DNA from: an uncultured Clostridia bacterium
GTDB lineage: Bacteria; Bacillota; Clostridia; Oscillospirales; Ruminococcaceae
DNA length: 6,345 nucleotides
Direction of reading: 5' to 3'
Assembly: GCA_947177545.1 (NCBI GenBank)
Contig: CAMWVF010000067.1
Span: 1 to 6,345, forward strand
Part shown: piece after piece, positions 1 to 5,400 of the stretch
Numbering within the stretch: the first letter of the stretch is position 1
Layout of the letters: each line of letters begins with the position of its first letter
Position numbers and translations under genes: made by a program
Notes under the pieces: generated by a model
Databases searched by the model: none
Seen by the model: the letters and a program-made list of their open reading frames with translations, nothing else
Told to the model about the DNA's origin: nothing

Positions 1-69
1 ATTTAAAATTATAGCATATGGGCATAATGATTTCAATATTCAAATTATTAAACATTTGTGAAATATGGC

Positions 70-98
70 TTGACAAATCTAACAAACCACATTATAAT
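70..98 (+). promoter_or_regulatory. Consensus sigma-A promoter of the xis-like/rep cassette
   Basis: The -35 box is TTGACA (70-75) and the -10 box is TATAAT (93-98), separated by exactly 17 bases, so both hexamers match the sigma-A consensus perfectly. Transcription should start near 104-106, leaving a leader of about 48 bases before the ATG at 153. It is correctly placed to transcribe the small helix-turn-helix gene and, if the hairpin at 353-374 is read through, the initiator gene. No operator repeat around the boxes was obvious. Such a strong unprotected promoter suggests control by a repressor encoded elsewhere or by the hairpin downstream. Confidence 0.85.
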
Positions 99-152
99 TA
101 AAGCAGTTCCAATTCCAATCAAAACGAAGTGCAAACAGAAAGGTTGATTTAA

Positions 153-341
153 ATGAATGAAAGAACATCAATGAAATTGATGACGATTAAGGAAGTTGCC
201 CAAACGGGTATTATGCCCGAAAATACATTAAGGCGGCTGTGTAAGGCTGACAAGGTGCCTTGCATAAATATCGGGCATAGAACATTGATATGCTATGACG
301 CTCTTATTGAATATTTACGAAATATCAAACCAAACAATTGA
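153..341 (+). CDS. Small excisionase/MerR-type helix-turn-helix DNA-binding protein
   Basis: This 62-residue protein is essentially a single winged-helix domain of the MerR-like/excisionase (HTH_17) type. TIKEVAQTG (about residues 11-19) followed by NTLRRLCKADKVPCINIGHR (24-43) matches the usual pattern of a first helix, a recognition helix with an LRRL core, and a wing ending in a basic turn. The tail (DALIEYLRNI) is the closing helix. Proteins of this size commonly sit beside integrases or initiators on Firmicute elements, acting as excisionases or regulators. The ATG at 153 is chosen because AAAGG (139-143) lies 9 bases upstream; a second in-frame ATG at 171 has no comparable site. It follows a consensus promoter and precedes the initiator gene in the same direction. 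No integrase is present here, so excisionase activity is unproven. It could equally regulate rep transcription or assist at the neighbouring origin. Confidence 0.8.
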   Translation: MNERTSMKLMTIKEVAQTGIMPENTLRRLCKADKVPCINIGHRTLICYDALIEYLRNIKPNN

Positions 342-350
342 CAAAAAATA

Positions 351-374
351 AAAAAGCCGCCCATTTGGCGGTTT
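351..374 (+). terminator. Terminator-like hairpin between the xis-like gene and rep
   Basis: AAGCCGCC pairs with GGCGGTTT around a CATTT loop, giving about eight pairs including one G-T wobble. On the + strand the stem is preceded by an A-rich run and followed only by TTTA, so it is a modest terminator for the small gene ending at 341. On the minus strand the A-run becomes a long T-tract after the stem, which is a better intrinsic terminator for anything transcribed leftward. It may therefore be bidirectional. It directly abuts the nick-site hairpin, so it may also limit read-through into rep or be part of the origin structure. Confidence 0.5.
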
Positions 375-399
375 ACCCACCTATGCTAACAGGTGGGTA
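374..399 (+). other. oriT: Putative oriT / rolling-circle nick site (ICEBs1-like inverted repeat)
   Basis: TACCCACCT (374-382) and AGGTGGGTA (391-399) form a perfect 9-bp stem around the 8-base loop ATGCTAAC. The 24 bases 375-398 match the published ICEBs1 oriT inverted repeat, as I recall it, at about 20 positions. Shared parts are the outer ACCC/GGGT arms and the central GCTAACAGG. One mismatch pair (A-T here for C-G there, positions 379 and 394) is compensatory and keeps the stem. In ICEBs1 the relaxase NicK nicks within this repeat, and oriT lies at the 5' end of nicK. Here the hairpin likewise overlaps the start of the NicK/Rep_trans-family gene. The hairpin and its match are seen directly, apart from recall of the ICEBs1 sequence. 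Nicking by the neighbouring protein is inferred. Confidence 0.72.
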
Positions 400-1490
400 G
401 TAACACCATCTTAAATACCTATAAACGCATACGCAGAAAGGGTTTGAACCATATAGCAAATCAAAATGAAAACTGCATACTTATTGATTGGTTTGCTGCA
501 AGTACGCGCTGCCATACACCCGAAAAATTGGTTAAGCATTTGGGGTTGCCGATTTCATCTTTTATGCATACATATGGTTTTTACGGCTATGCGGACAGGC
601 TGTATTTTGGCGGAATTTCAATTCATTATAACTTAAAAAATGATGATGAACAAAATTCTGTGCTTCTTGAGATGAGTGGTCAAGGCTGCCGACAGTTTGA
701 AACATCATCGGGTGTGGGATTTATGCAGCTTTTCTGCGAAGTTTCCAACGGTGATTTTAATATTACAAGGCTTGACATTGCATATGATGATATAGACCAT
801 AATGGTAATGGATTACTTGATATTGGTAAAATAGCAAGGTATACATCACATCAGCGTTTTGTTACTAAATGGGGCGGCGGGAATGTTATGGACAGCTTTC
901 GAGTTGCAGGAAATAATGAACCTATGGTACACGCCCTAACAGTACAGTTTGGCAGCCGTCAATCAAAGATACTGCTGAGAATATACGATAAAGCGCAGGA
1001 ACGTGGCGGTTTTGACTATCATTGGGTAAGAGCAGAAATTGTTTTTAAGCGTGAACGCGCTGCTGCATTTATAGGAGAGGTACTGAACGGAAAGCCAATC
1101 GGAAAAATATATGCAGGAGTTCTGCTTAACTATCTCCGCTTTATTAAGCTTGACCATAGCCGAAAAGAACGTTGTACTATTGTAAAATGGTGGGAACAAT
1201 TTCTTAATTATGCCAAAAAAATAAGATTGTTTTCACCCAAAACAGTAGACTATAATCTTGAACGGGTTAAAAATTATGTATTAAATCAGGCAGGAAATTG
1301 TATAGATACATACATTGCTTGTGTCGGTGAACATAAATTTATGTCAGACTTAAAGTCGAGAAAAACACATCTGAATGATAATCAAATTAATCCTCTTGCA
1401 CAGATAAAAATTCAAGGCTCTAATGTGCTTCAACAGTATGAAAATCTTAGCAAAATCTTGAATGAAATTAGCCTATCCGCTTGCCTTTGA
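393..1490 (+). CDS. Replication initiation factor / relaxase, Rep_trans family (NicK/MobT-like)
   Basis: This family (PF02486-type; pT181 RepC, ICEBs1 NicK, Tn916 Orf20) nicks one strand at a hairpin origin through a tyrosine and stays covalently attached to start rolling-circle replication or transfer. Visible family motifs are LEMSGQGCR (92-100), an acidic metal-binding motif TRLDIAYDD (125-133), LLRIYDKAQERG (194-205) with Tyr198 as candidate catalytic residue, and a downstream VRAEIVFKRE (212-221). The remainder is the usual helical C-terminal part (NYLRF; YNLERVKNYVLNQAGN). About 365 residues is normal for the family. The GTG at 393 lies inside the nick-site hairpin and has no clear ribosome binding site; an in-frame TAA at 387-389 rules out anything further upstream, so the true start may be a rare codon further in. 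The last few residues (about 360-365) come from sequence beyond a junction near 1470, so the native C-terminus is probably altered. The core appears intact. Confidence 0.85.
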   Translation: MGSNTILNTYKRIRRKGLNHIANQNENCILIDWFAASTRCHTPEKLVKHLGLPISSFMHTYGFYGYADRLYFGGISIHYNLKNDDEQNSVLLEMSGQGCRQFETSSGVGFMQLFCEVSNGDFNITRLDIAYDDIDHNGNGLLDIGKIARYTSHQRFVTKWGGGNVMDSFRVAGNNEPMVHALTVQFGSRQSKILLRIYDKAQERGGFDYHWVRAEIVFKRERAAAFIGEVLNGKPIGKIYAGVLLNYLRFIKLDHSRKERCTIVKWWEQFLNYAKKIRLFSPKTVDYNLERVKNYVLNQAGNCIDTYIACVGEHKFMSDLKSRKTHLNDNQINPLAQIKIQGSNVLQQYENLSKILNEISLSACL

Positions 1491-1576
1491 GCGTAGCGAT
1501 TACAACTTTTTATGGTTGTATACAGTTCGTTGCTGACGGTAACACTCGTTTTATGGTTAATTATAATGAATTTCAT
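1430..1576 (-). pseudogene. 5' remnant of an ICE-type sigma-70-like regulator
   Basis: A minus-strand ATG at 1576 sits 7 bases after a perfect AAGGAGG (1584-1590) and opens a 48-residue frame. Its first 35 or so residues read MKFIIINHKTSVTVSNELY then a basic, Arg-rich stretch ending QRQADR. I recognise this as the typical start of small sigma-70-like/Orf7-type regulators found on Firmicute conjugative elements: a short beta-strand lead, then SxELY, then a basic helix. From about codon 35 (near 1470) the frame enters the antisense of the initiator gene and soon hits TGA (1430-1432). The sigma region 2 and 4 helices are therefore missing and the product cannot be functional. It lies in the same direction as the topB-250 aa gene block and 3' of it, so it was probably part of that element. 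The assignment rests on a short N-terminus only. Confidence 0.55.
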
Positions 1577-1586
1577 TTGTAATCCT

Positions 1587-1643
1587 CCTTGAATTGCGGC
1601 AATCTAAAATAATTAGTTGCCTTGACGGTATCAGAATTCAAGG
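1587..1643 (-). promoter_or_regulatory. Structured leader that could sequester the ribosome binding site
   Basis: CCTTGAATT (1587-1595) and AATTCAAGG (1635-1643) form a perfect 9-bp inverted repeat. Nested inside, GGCAA and CTAA (1598-1602, 1604-1607) pair with TTAG and TTGCC (1613-1616, 1617-1621), with one bulged base and a 5-base loop. In minus-strand RNA the outer stem ties up the AAGG part of the AAGGAGG that serves the sigma-like remnant at 1576. This is the layout of a leader controlling translation start. No known riboswitch class is recognised. The repeats are seen directly; a regulatory role is inferred. Confidence 0.4.
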
Positions 1644-1691
1644 ATTTTGTGCTGACCTTTGCACTTTAATTTGACAATTATCTGCATTTTT

Positions 1692-2444
1692 CTAAATTTT
1701 ATACCCTTTTATGGCAACAGGCAGCGAATTTTCCTTTGCGAACGAGATAAACTCACGTCCGTATAATTTATCAAATACGGCGGCATACCGCATAATTTTC
1801 CGCAGATTTACCGCAAAGGGATAATATACGGAATTTATCTCCCCATTTTTGACATCTTCACATTCAAGCAGATTTTCGGGGACGTTCTCAATTCGGACAG
1901 TATCATCTTTTGTTACCGTTCCGAACGCTTCATCGAAATTAACAAGAAATTCGTAAAAATCCCTGTCCTTGATTTTTGCAAAGCCCTTTACAAGAACGAT
2001 ATGGGGAAGTCCCGCAATGATCTGCGCCTCCGCAAAGCTGACAGGCTGAATTTCGGGATATTTTTTTGAATTTGCGGCGCAAAGCAGAATATTTTCTATC
2101 TGAATGTATGGCAAGGTATCTTCCGCATTTTCGTTAATGCCCGATATTACGGCTTCTTCGGCGGCGATAATGTCCTCATAAAAATCCGCTTTGTTAGCTT
2201 TAATAAGGCTTACCGCCGTTTCCTCCGATATAACTCCCGCGCCGTAAAGAAATATAAGGCGGTCGGTTATTTCGCTGTGGCTTTCGGCTTTCAAAACGTT
2301 TACCGCTTCATCGGAAAATCGTTTTAAATCTATATCTTTCGGTATCTCCATTCCCCAGACGGACGATATGACGGCATACCGAAAAATCATAGGATTTATT
2401 TTATCCGATTTTCCCGCGTACTTATATGCGTTAATGGTACTCAC
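1692..2444 (-). CDS. Hypothetical mobile-element protein downstream of topB
   Basis: I do not recognise this 250-residue family. It is soluble: no signal peptide, membrane segment or cysteine cluster is visible. The N-terminal half is acidic and helical (for example DLKRFSDEAVNVLKAE, about 39-54). The C-terminal half carries FAKIKDRDFYEFLVNFDEAF and ends in a basic helix with KLYGREFISFAKE. It is coupled to the topB remnant: topB's TGA overlaps the GTG at 2444 by four bases. However, the AAGGAG (2444-2449) overlaps that GTG, so initiation there would be poorly spaced. An in-frame ATT at 2433-2435 is 8 bases from it and is a possible unusual start giving MNAYKYAGK. The first in-frame ATG comes only at about residue 19. 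Its G+C-richer composition matches topB and differs from the DNA on its left. It is presumably an accessory gene of the same conjugative element; its role is unknown. Confidence 0.65.
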   Translation of the reverse strand: MSTINAYKYAGKSDKINPMIFRYAVISSVWGMEIPKDIDLKRFSDEAVNVLKAESHSEITDRLIFLYGAGVISEETAVSLIKANKADFYEDIIAAEEAVISGINENAEDTLPYIQIENILLCAANSKKYPEIQPVSFAEAQIIAGLPHIVLVKGFAKIKDRDFYEFLVNFDEAFGTVTKDDTVRIENVPENLLECEDVKNGEINSVYYPFAVNLRKIMRYAAVFDKLYGREFISFAKENSLPVAIKGYKI

Positions 2445-3644
2445 TCCTTTTCGTGTCGGATATTGACATATGTACCCGTGTCAACCATTGTGTACTTTGT
2501 CCGCTCCGTCTCGCCGTTCAGCTTTTTCTTCTGCTTGTAAATTGCCTTGCCGTTTAAAAGGTCGGTCATATTGGCGGCGGTAACGTTAATCCCGTTATAT
2601 TTGTCCTCTTTCCAAACGTTAAAGCCGCAGCCGTCTCTCCCATTTACGGGAGAATTCCGCATTTCGCAGTAGTAGTTTTTATTTCCCTCAAAAACTGCCT
2701 TGCCGCACCGAGGGCATTTACCGAGAGGTTTTTTATCGGACTTTATCCTTGTGAGATTTATATACTTTCCTGTGTCCTCCAAAACAAAATCCGCTGTATA
2801 GGCATTGCCCTCCTTGGTAAGAGCTTTAAACTGTACCGCCTCGCCCTTTAAAAGCCGTTCCGCTTTTTCGGCGGTAACGCTGCCTTTGATTGTGATTTGG
2901 TCTTTCCACAAGGTAAATCCGCACCCACCTTTGCCGCTTTCACAATAGTAGTTTTTCTTGCCCTCATAAATATTTCTGCCGCAGCGTGGGCAAATGCCTA
3001 TAACCTTTCTGCTGTAGGGATTTTCACATTGGGCAGGCGTTCTGTCCCGTGTGGGACTTTTTTCATAATCGATCACCGATTTTACAAATTCCCTGACCTC
3101 CTCCAACAGCCGTTCCGCTGCCGATGTATCAGACTTGATGTTTGTAAATACCTGTTCCCATTCCGCTGTGCGCTCCAACGACTTAATATTGTCGGGCAGA
3201 GATCGTATGAAAGCACGTCCGAAATCCGTAGCGATTATGCTTTTGCCCTGTCTCTCCAAATATCCCGCTGAAATGAGCTGCTCGATAACCTCCGCTCTTG
3301 TGGCTTCTGTTCCTATCCCTCTGCCGCTGACCGCCGCTTTGAGTTCTTTATCGTCAATGCGGTTGTCAATGTTATTCATTACAGAAAGCAGAGTATCGTC
3401 CGTGAAATGCTTTTTGGGTCGTGTAACACATTCTCTGACCGTTATTTCCTTTGGAGTAAAGCTTGCTGTAGCTGTAATCCTGCGGCAGTCCCAGACCGTA
3501 CAAATGCCCTCTTGCGTTCACAACATAATAGCCGCTGCCTTTGTAGCAAAATTCTTTTCCCTCTCCGTAGATTTTCTCTCTTGCTCCCACGGCGTGGGCT
3601 ATGGTCTGTGCCGTGCTTGGTTTTTCGCTTATAATAAGTTTCAT
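2441..3644 (-). pseudogene. topB: DNA topoisomerase III, internally deleted and frameshifted
   Basis: The start (ATG 3644, with AAAGGA 8-9 bases upstream) encodes the Toprim beginning: MKLIISEKPSTAQTIAHAVG, with the conserved Glu of SEKPS, then RGHLYGLGLPQDYSYSK (about residues 45-61). Reading then continues in the wrong frame and stops at 3372. In the other frame the C-terminal part runs from about 3470: SFTPKEITVRE, KHFTDDTLL, then GIGTEATRAEVIEQL, a signature near the end of type IA topoisomerase catalytic cores. It ends with two zinc-ribbon repeats (CPRCGRNIYEG..., CPRCGKAVFEG...). The rest of Toprim including its DxD, and the domain with the catalytic tyrosine, are absent, roughly 340 residues by comparison with a normal protein of about 650-700. 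Frame is also lost, so no active topoisomerase can be made. An open frame from ATG 3379 (312 residues) lacks a ribosome binding site and is best read as remnant. TopB homologues are standard cargo of Firmicute conjugative elements. Confidence 0.88.
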
Positions 3645-3662
3645 ATAAAAAATCCTTTCTTT

Positions 3663-3717
3663 TGCTTACAAGGTATTGACAACGTAAGTGATATGGTGTA
3701 CAATATGCTTGTAAGCA
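3663..3717 (+). promoter_or_regulatory. Promoter and flanking operator-like inverted repeat of the toxin-antitoxin operon
   Basis: TTGACA (3676-3681) and TACAAT (3699-3704) are separated by 17 bases, a near-consensus sigma-A promoter. It is bracketed by a perfect 10-bp inverted repeat: TGCTTACAAG (3663-3672) and CTTGTAAGCA (3708-3717), 35 bases apart. One arm lies upstream of -35 and the other over the expected start point. RelB/DinJ antitoxins are ribbon-helix-helix proteins that, with toxin bound, repress their own promoter, so these arms are natural operator candidates. The left arm also lies just upstream of the topB ribosome binding site. Promoter and repeat are seen; the regulator is inferred. 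Confidence 0.7.
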
Positions 3718-3752
3718 TTATTTATAATTTGTTTTATTTAGGAGATGATTTT

Positions 3753-4037
3753 ATGTCGGATACTTCAAGTGTTACGATCCGCGTTGATACCGAGGATAAG
3801 CGCAGAGCCGAACTGCTTTTCAGTTCGCTTGGACTTAATATGTCAACAGCATTTAATATGTTCATCAAGCAGTCGCTTTTGTGTGAGGGATTGCCTTTTG
3901 ACGTTACTCTGAGAAACAGCAGCGACGATTATTTTTACAGCAAGGCAAACAGGGAACATCTTGACCGTTCCATTGCCCAGCTTAAAGCGGGAAAAGGCAA
4001 ACCGCACGACTTGATAGAGGTGGACGGCAATGACTAA
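3753..4037 (+). CDS. RelB/DinJ-family antitoxin
   Basis: This 94-residue antitoxin should neutralise the YoeB-type toxin encoded immediately downstream and, through its N-terminal ribbon-helix-helix, bind the operon's operator. SVTIRVDTEDKRRAELLFSS (about 6-25) is the DNA-binding strand and first helix, and LGLNMSTAFNMFIKQSLLC (26-44) is the second helix with the family's GLxxSTA-like turn. GLPFDV follows, as in DinJ. The C-terminal half (NREHLDRSIAQLKAGKGKPH) is the flexible toxin-wrapping part. The ATG at 3753 is chosen because AGGAG (3740-3744) lies 8 bases upstream and the promoter is just before it; the same frame stays open much further upstream but that is antisense of topB. It overlaps the toxin start by eight bases, ensuring coupled translation. 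RelB/DinJ with a YoeB toxin, instead of the YefM antitoxin of E. coli, is a swapped pairing. Confidence 0.9.
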   Translation: MSDTSSVTIRVDTEDKRRAELLFSSLGLNMSTAFNMFIKQSLLCEGLPFDVTLRNSSDDYFYSKANREHLDRSIAQLKAGKGKPHDLIEVDGND

Positions 4038-4287
4038 AATATGGTCTGATGAGGCTTGGGACGATTATATGTACTGGCATACGCAGGACAAGAAAACCGT
4101 AAACCGCATAAACAGACTTATTAAATCCATTGACAGAAACGCCTTTGACGGAATAGGCAAGCCCGAACCGCTAAAACATAATTATCAAGGCTTTTGGAGC
4201 GTCCGCATTGACGAAACAAACCGTCTTGTTTACAGAATTGAAAACGGCGAATTATATATAGTTTCCTGCCGTTATCACTACGATTGA
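4030..4287 (+). CDS. yoeB: YoeB/Txe-family ribosome-dependent mRNA endonuclease toxin
   Basis: The 85-residue product aligns along its whole length with E. coli YoeB (84 aa). Shared blocks are IWSDEAWDDYMYW (4-16), KPEPLKHN (44-51), GFWS (54-57), RLVY (65-68) and the terminal CRYHY (80-84). The residues known as catalytic in E. coli YoeB, Glu46, Arg65, His83 and Tyr84, fall at exactly the same positions here, so an active nuclease is expected. YoeB enters the ribosomal A site and cuts mRNA when freed from its antitoxin. Its ATG overlaps the antitoxin stop, and GAGG about 9 bases upstream can serve as ribosome binding site. It converges on the minus-strand membrane-protein gene ending at 4291 with only three bases between them, so the module fits tightly between element genes. 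Neither toxin nor antitoxin shows damage. Confidence 0.94.
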   Translation: MTKIWSDEAWDDYMYWHTQDKKTVNRINRLIKSIDRNAFDGIGKPEPLKHNYQGFWSVRIDETNRLVYRIENGELYIVSCRYHYD

Positions 4288-4290
4288 TTT

Positions 4291-4599
4291 TCACCCGCTT
4301 TCCTTGATTTTCTGTTTCTGCCTGTGTTTAACGACTGCAAGGGCGGCGGTAACGCCGAGGAAAGCAACAATGTGCGCCCTGCTGTTATTCCAGAATGTCA
4401 AAAGAGCGTCCTGCTCGCCGGTTTCCTCCGTGACCGTTTCGGTTACGGAGGTTTCTGTGTTTGGGGGCTCATTTTCATCGCGGTAATTTGCGTATATCTG
4501 TACCCCTACGGCTAAAATGATGAGTACAACAAGCAAAAGTTTTGCCTTAAAAAGCGGTTTGTCCTTGTTTTCGCTGTACCATTTTTTCAGTTTATTCAT
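4291..4599 (-). CDS. Small membrane protein of the element, two predicted membrane segments
   Basis: I do not recognise the family. The preferred start is the ATG at 4599, which overlaps the stop of the upstream gene (ATGAATAA) and has GAGG 9 bases before it, giving 102 residues. A longer reading from ATG 4626 adds nine residues inside the upstream gene and is less likely. A basic N-terminus (MNKLKKWYSENKDK) is followed by a hydrophobic helix at about 17-37 (KAKLLLVVLIILAVGVQIY). Then comes an acidic Thr/Glu-rich loop (ETSVTETVTEETGEQ), a second moderately hydrophobic segment (HIVAFLGVTAALAVV), and a basic tail (KHRQKQKIKE). Charge distribution suggests both ends are cytoplasmic and the acidic loop outside. 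Its coupling to the upstream gene implies a shared transcript. Small proteins like this often accompany the transfer apparatus of Firmicute ICEs, but a specific role cannot be read. Confidence 0.65.
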   Translation of the reverse strand: MNKLKKWYSENKDKPLFKAKLLLVVLIILAVGVQIYANYRDENEPPNTETSVTETVTEETGEQDALLTFWNNSRAHIVAFLGVTAALAVVKHRQKQKIKESG

Positions 4600-5170
4600 T
4601 TCCGTTTTCCTCGCTTTCGTTTGCAACAGGCAGCGGAACTTCCCATATGTTGTTGGGTATACCGTCCGCTGTCGGGTCTATAAGTGTTTCGTAAAAATCC
4701 TTTGCCCTCTCATTATCGGCAGAGCCGAATTGTCTGTAATCGCTCTCGTCAATATCAAGCTCGTCATTGATGTTTTTAAGGTACTCGTCAATCATTTCCT
4801 CGCATTGCTCCGTATCAAAGCCGTTGTCCTCCGCTTCGGTCAGCTCCATAATTTTCGCCAGAAGCTCGTCCTTGCTGATACAAGGGGAGATACTGCCGTT
4901 TAAATTATCGTGGTCGGCAAGGCAGTAGTATTCCCAAGAATAGCCGTTTTCGTAGTCGCCCACAAGTCGGCGGCGGCAGTTCTGCCCTGTACACGCATTG
5001 TTGTGAGTAATTTCGGCGGTTATCGGGATAAACTCCGTATCTTCAAATAACGTCATAATATCATCGGGAGTAATGTTGTATTCGTAATCCGTGCCGTCCT
5101 CGGTCTTTCCTCCGCTCTGAACAAGCAGTAACGTCTTGTACAAGGAGGTCATCTCCGATATACAGAGCAT
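4592..5170 (-). CDS. Hypothetical element protein, probably lacking its native N-terminus
   Basis: Unrecognised. From about residue 15 onward the protein looks genuine: LLLVQSGGKTEDG, then YNITPDDIMTLFEDTEFIPI and ITHNNACTGQNCRRRLVGDY. A second Cys pair in YYCLADHD...ISPC follows, so a four-cysteine metal- or disulfide-linked unit is possible. A strongly acidic helical tail ends in ANESEENGNE. No signal peptide or membrane segment is visible. The first ATG (5170) directly follows an in-frame TAA, has no ribosome binding site, and lies in DNA that encodes the secreted protein in another frame. The native start has therefore probably been replaced at a junction near 5145, and this is the 3' part of a larger gene. 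It is translationally linked to the small membrane protein downstream. Whether anything is translated today is doubtful, unless by re-initiation after the 105-residue upstream frame. Confidence 0.5.
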   Translation of the reverse strand: MLCISEMTSLYKTLLLVQSGGKTEDGTDYEYNITPDDIMTLFEDTEFIPITAEITHNNACTGQNCRRRLVGDYENGYSWEYYCLADHDNLNGSISPCISKDELLAKIMELTEAEDNGFDTEQCEEMIDEYLKNINDELDIDESDYRQFGSADNERAKDFYETLIDPTADGIPNNIWEVPLPVANESEENGNE

Positions 5171-5378
5171 TTACATCTGCTACTCTTGACATAAAGATGT
5201 TGTCGGTCATAAGATAGCCAATTATGGTATTAAAAGAATTGTTTACATAATTACTCGCTATTGTTTCTTGATTTACTTCGGTTGAAGCATTTTCAGAATT
5301 ATATGCAAACGCCTCTACAGAACAAAACAGAAGCTGAATGCATAAAATGATGGATAACACAAAACATTTTATTTTCAT
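5061..5378 (-). CDS. Secreted protein, 3'-truncated and fused to foreign sequence
   Basis: The ATG at 5378 is 7 bases after AAGGAG and about 20 bases after the stop of the membrane-anchored protein gene, so the two form an operon. Residues 1-25 are a clear signal peptide: Lys at 2 and 4, a hydrophobic core (FVLSIILCIQLLF), and a type I cleavage site at AFA|YN. The mature part (IASNYVNNSFNTIIGYLMTD, then MSRVADVNALYIGDDLLVQ) looks natural to about residue 80. After that the reading becomes a short Arg/Lys-rich tail (ACSERRKDRG...) which is the out-of-frame translation of the neighbouring G+C-richer gene. I recognise no family. The original protein was probably longer. The truncated product may still be secreted but is unlikely to fold normally. 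Confidence 0.6.
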   Translation of the reverse strand: MKIKCFVLSIILCIQLLFCSVEAFAYNSENASTEVNQETIASNYVNNSFNTIIGYLMTDNIFMSRVADVNALYIGDDLLVQDVTACSERRKDRGRHGLRIQHYSR

Positions 5379-5400
5379 ATTAATTCTCCTTAATTATTTT

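Noticed and set aside
963..1199. Minus-strand 78-codon frame within rep
   Set aside because: It is a shadow of the rep coding strand with no ribosome binding site, and rep motifs in this stretch are convincing.
1650..1670. GTGC/GCAC inverted repeat as a terminator for the 250-aa gene
   Set aside because: Only four pairs and no T-tract in the needed direction, so it does not support a terminator call.
2897..3271. Plus-strand open frame of 124 codons over topB
   Set aside because: It is antisense to the clearly recognisable zinc-ribbon and GIGTEATRA parts of topB, has no ribosome binding site, and its translation is low-complexity and Cys/Phe-rich.
3663..3717. The 10-bp inverted repeat as terminal repeats of a tiny insertion
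   Set aside because: Only 35 bases lie between the arms and they contain a near-perfect promoter, and there is no target duplication; an operator explains it better.
3135..3752. Upstream extension of the antitoxin frame, giving 300 residues
   Set aside because: The extension is antisense of topB and crosses the TTGACA/TACAAT promoter. AGGAG 8 bases before ATG 3753 and family length fix the start there.
4517..4903. Plus-strand 128-codon frame
   Set aside because: It runs antisense over two minus-strand genes joined by an ATGAATAA overlap with a good ribosome binding site. No start signal on the + strand.
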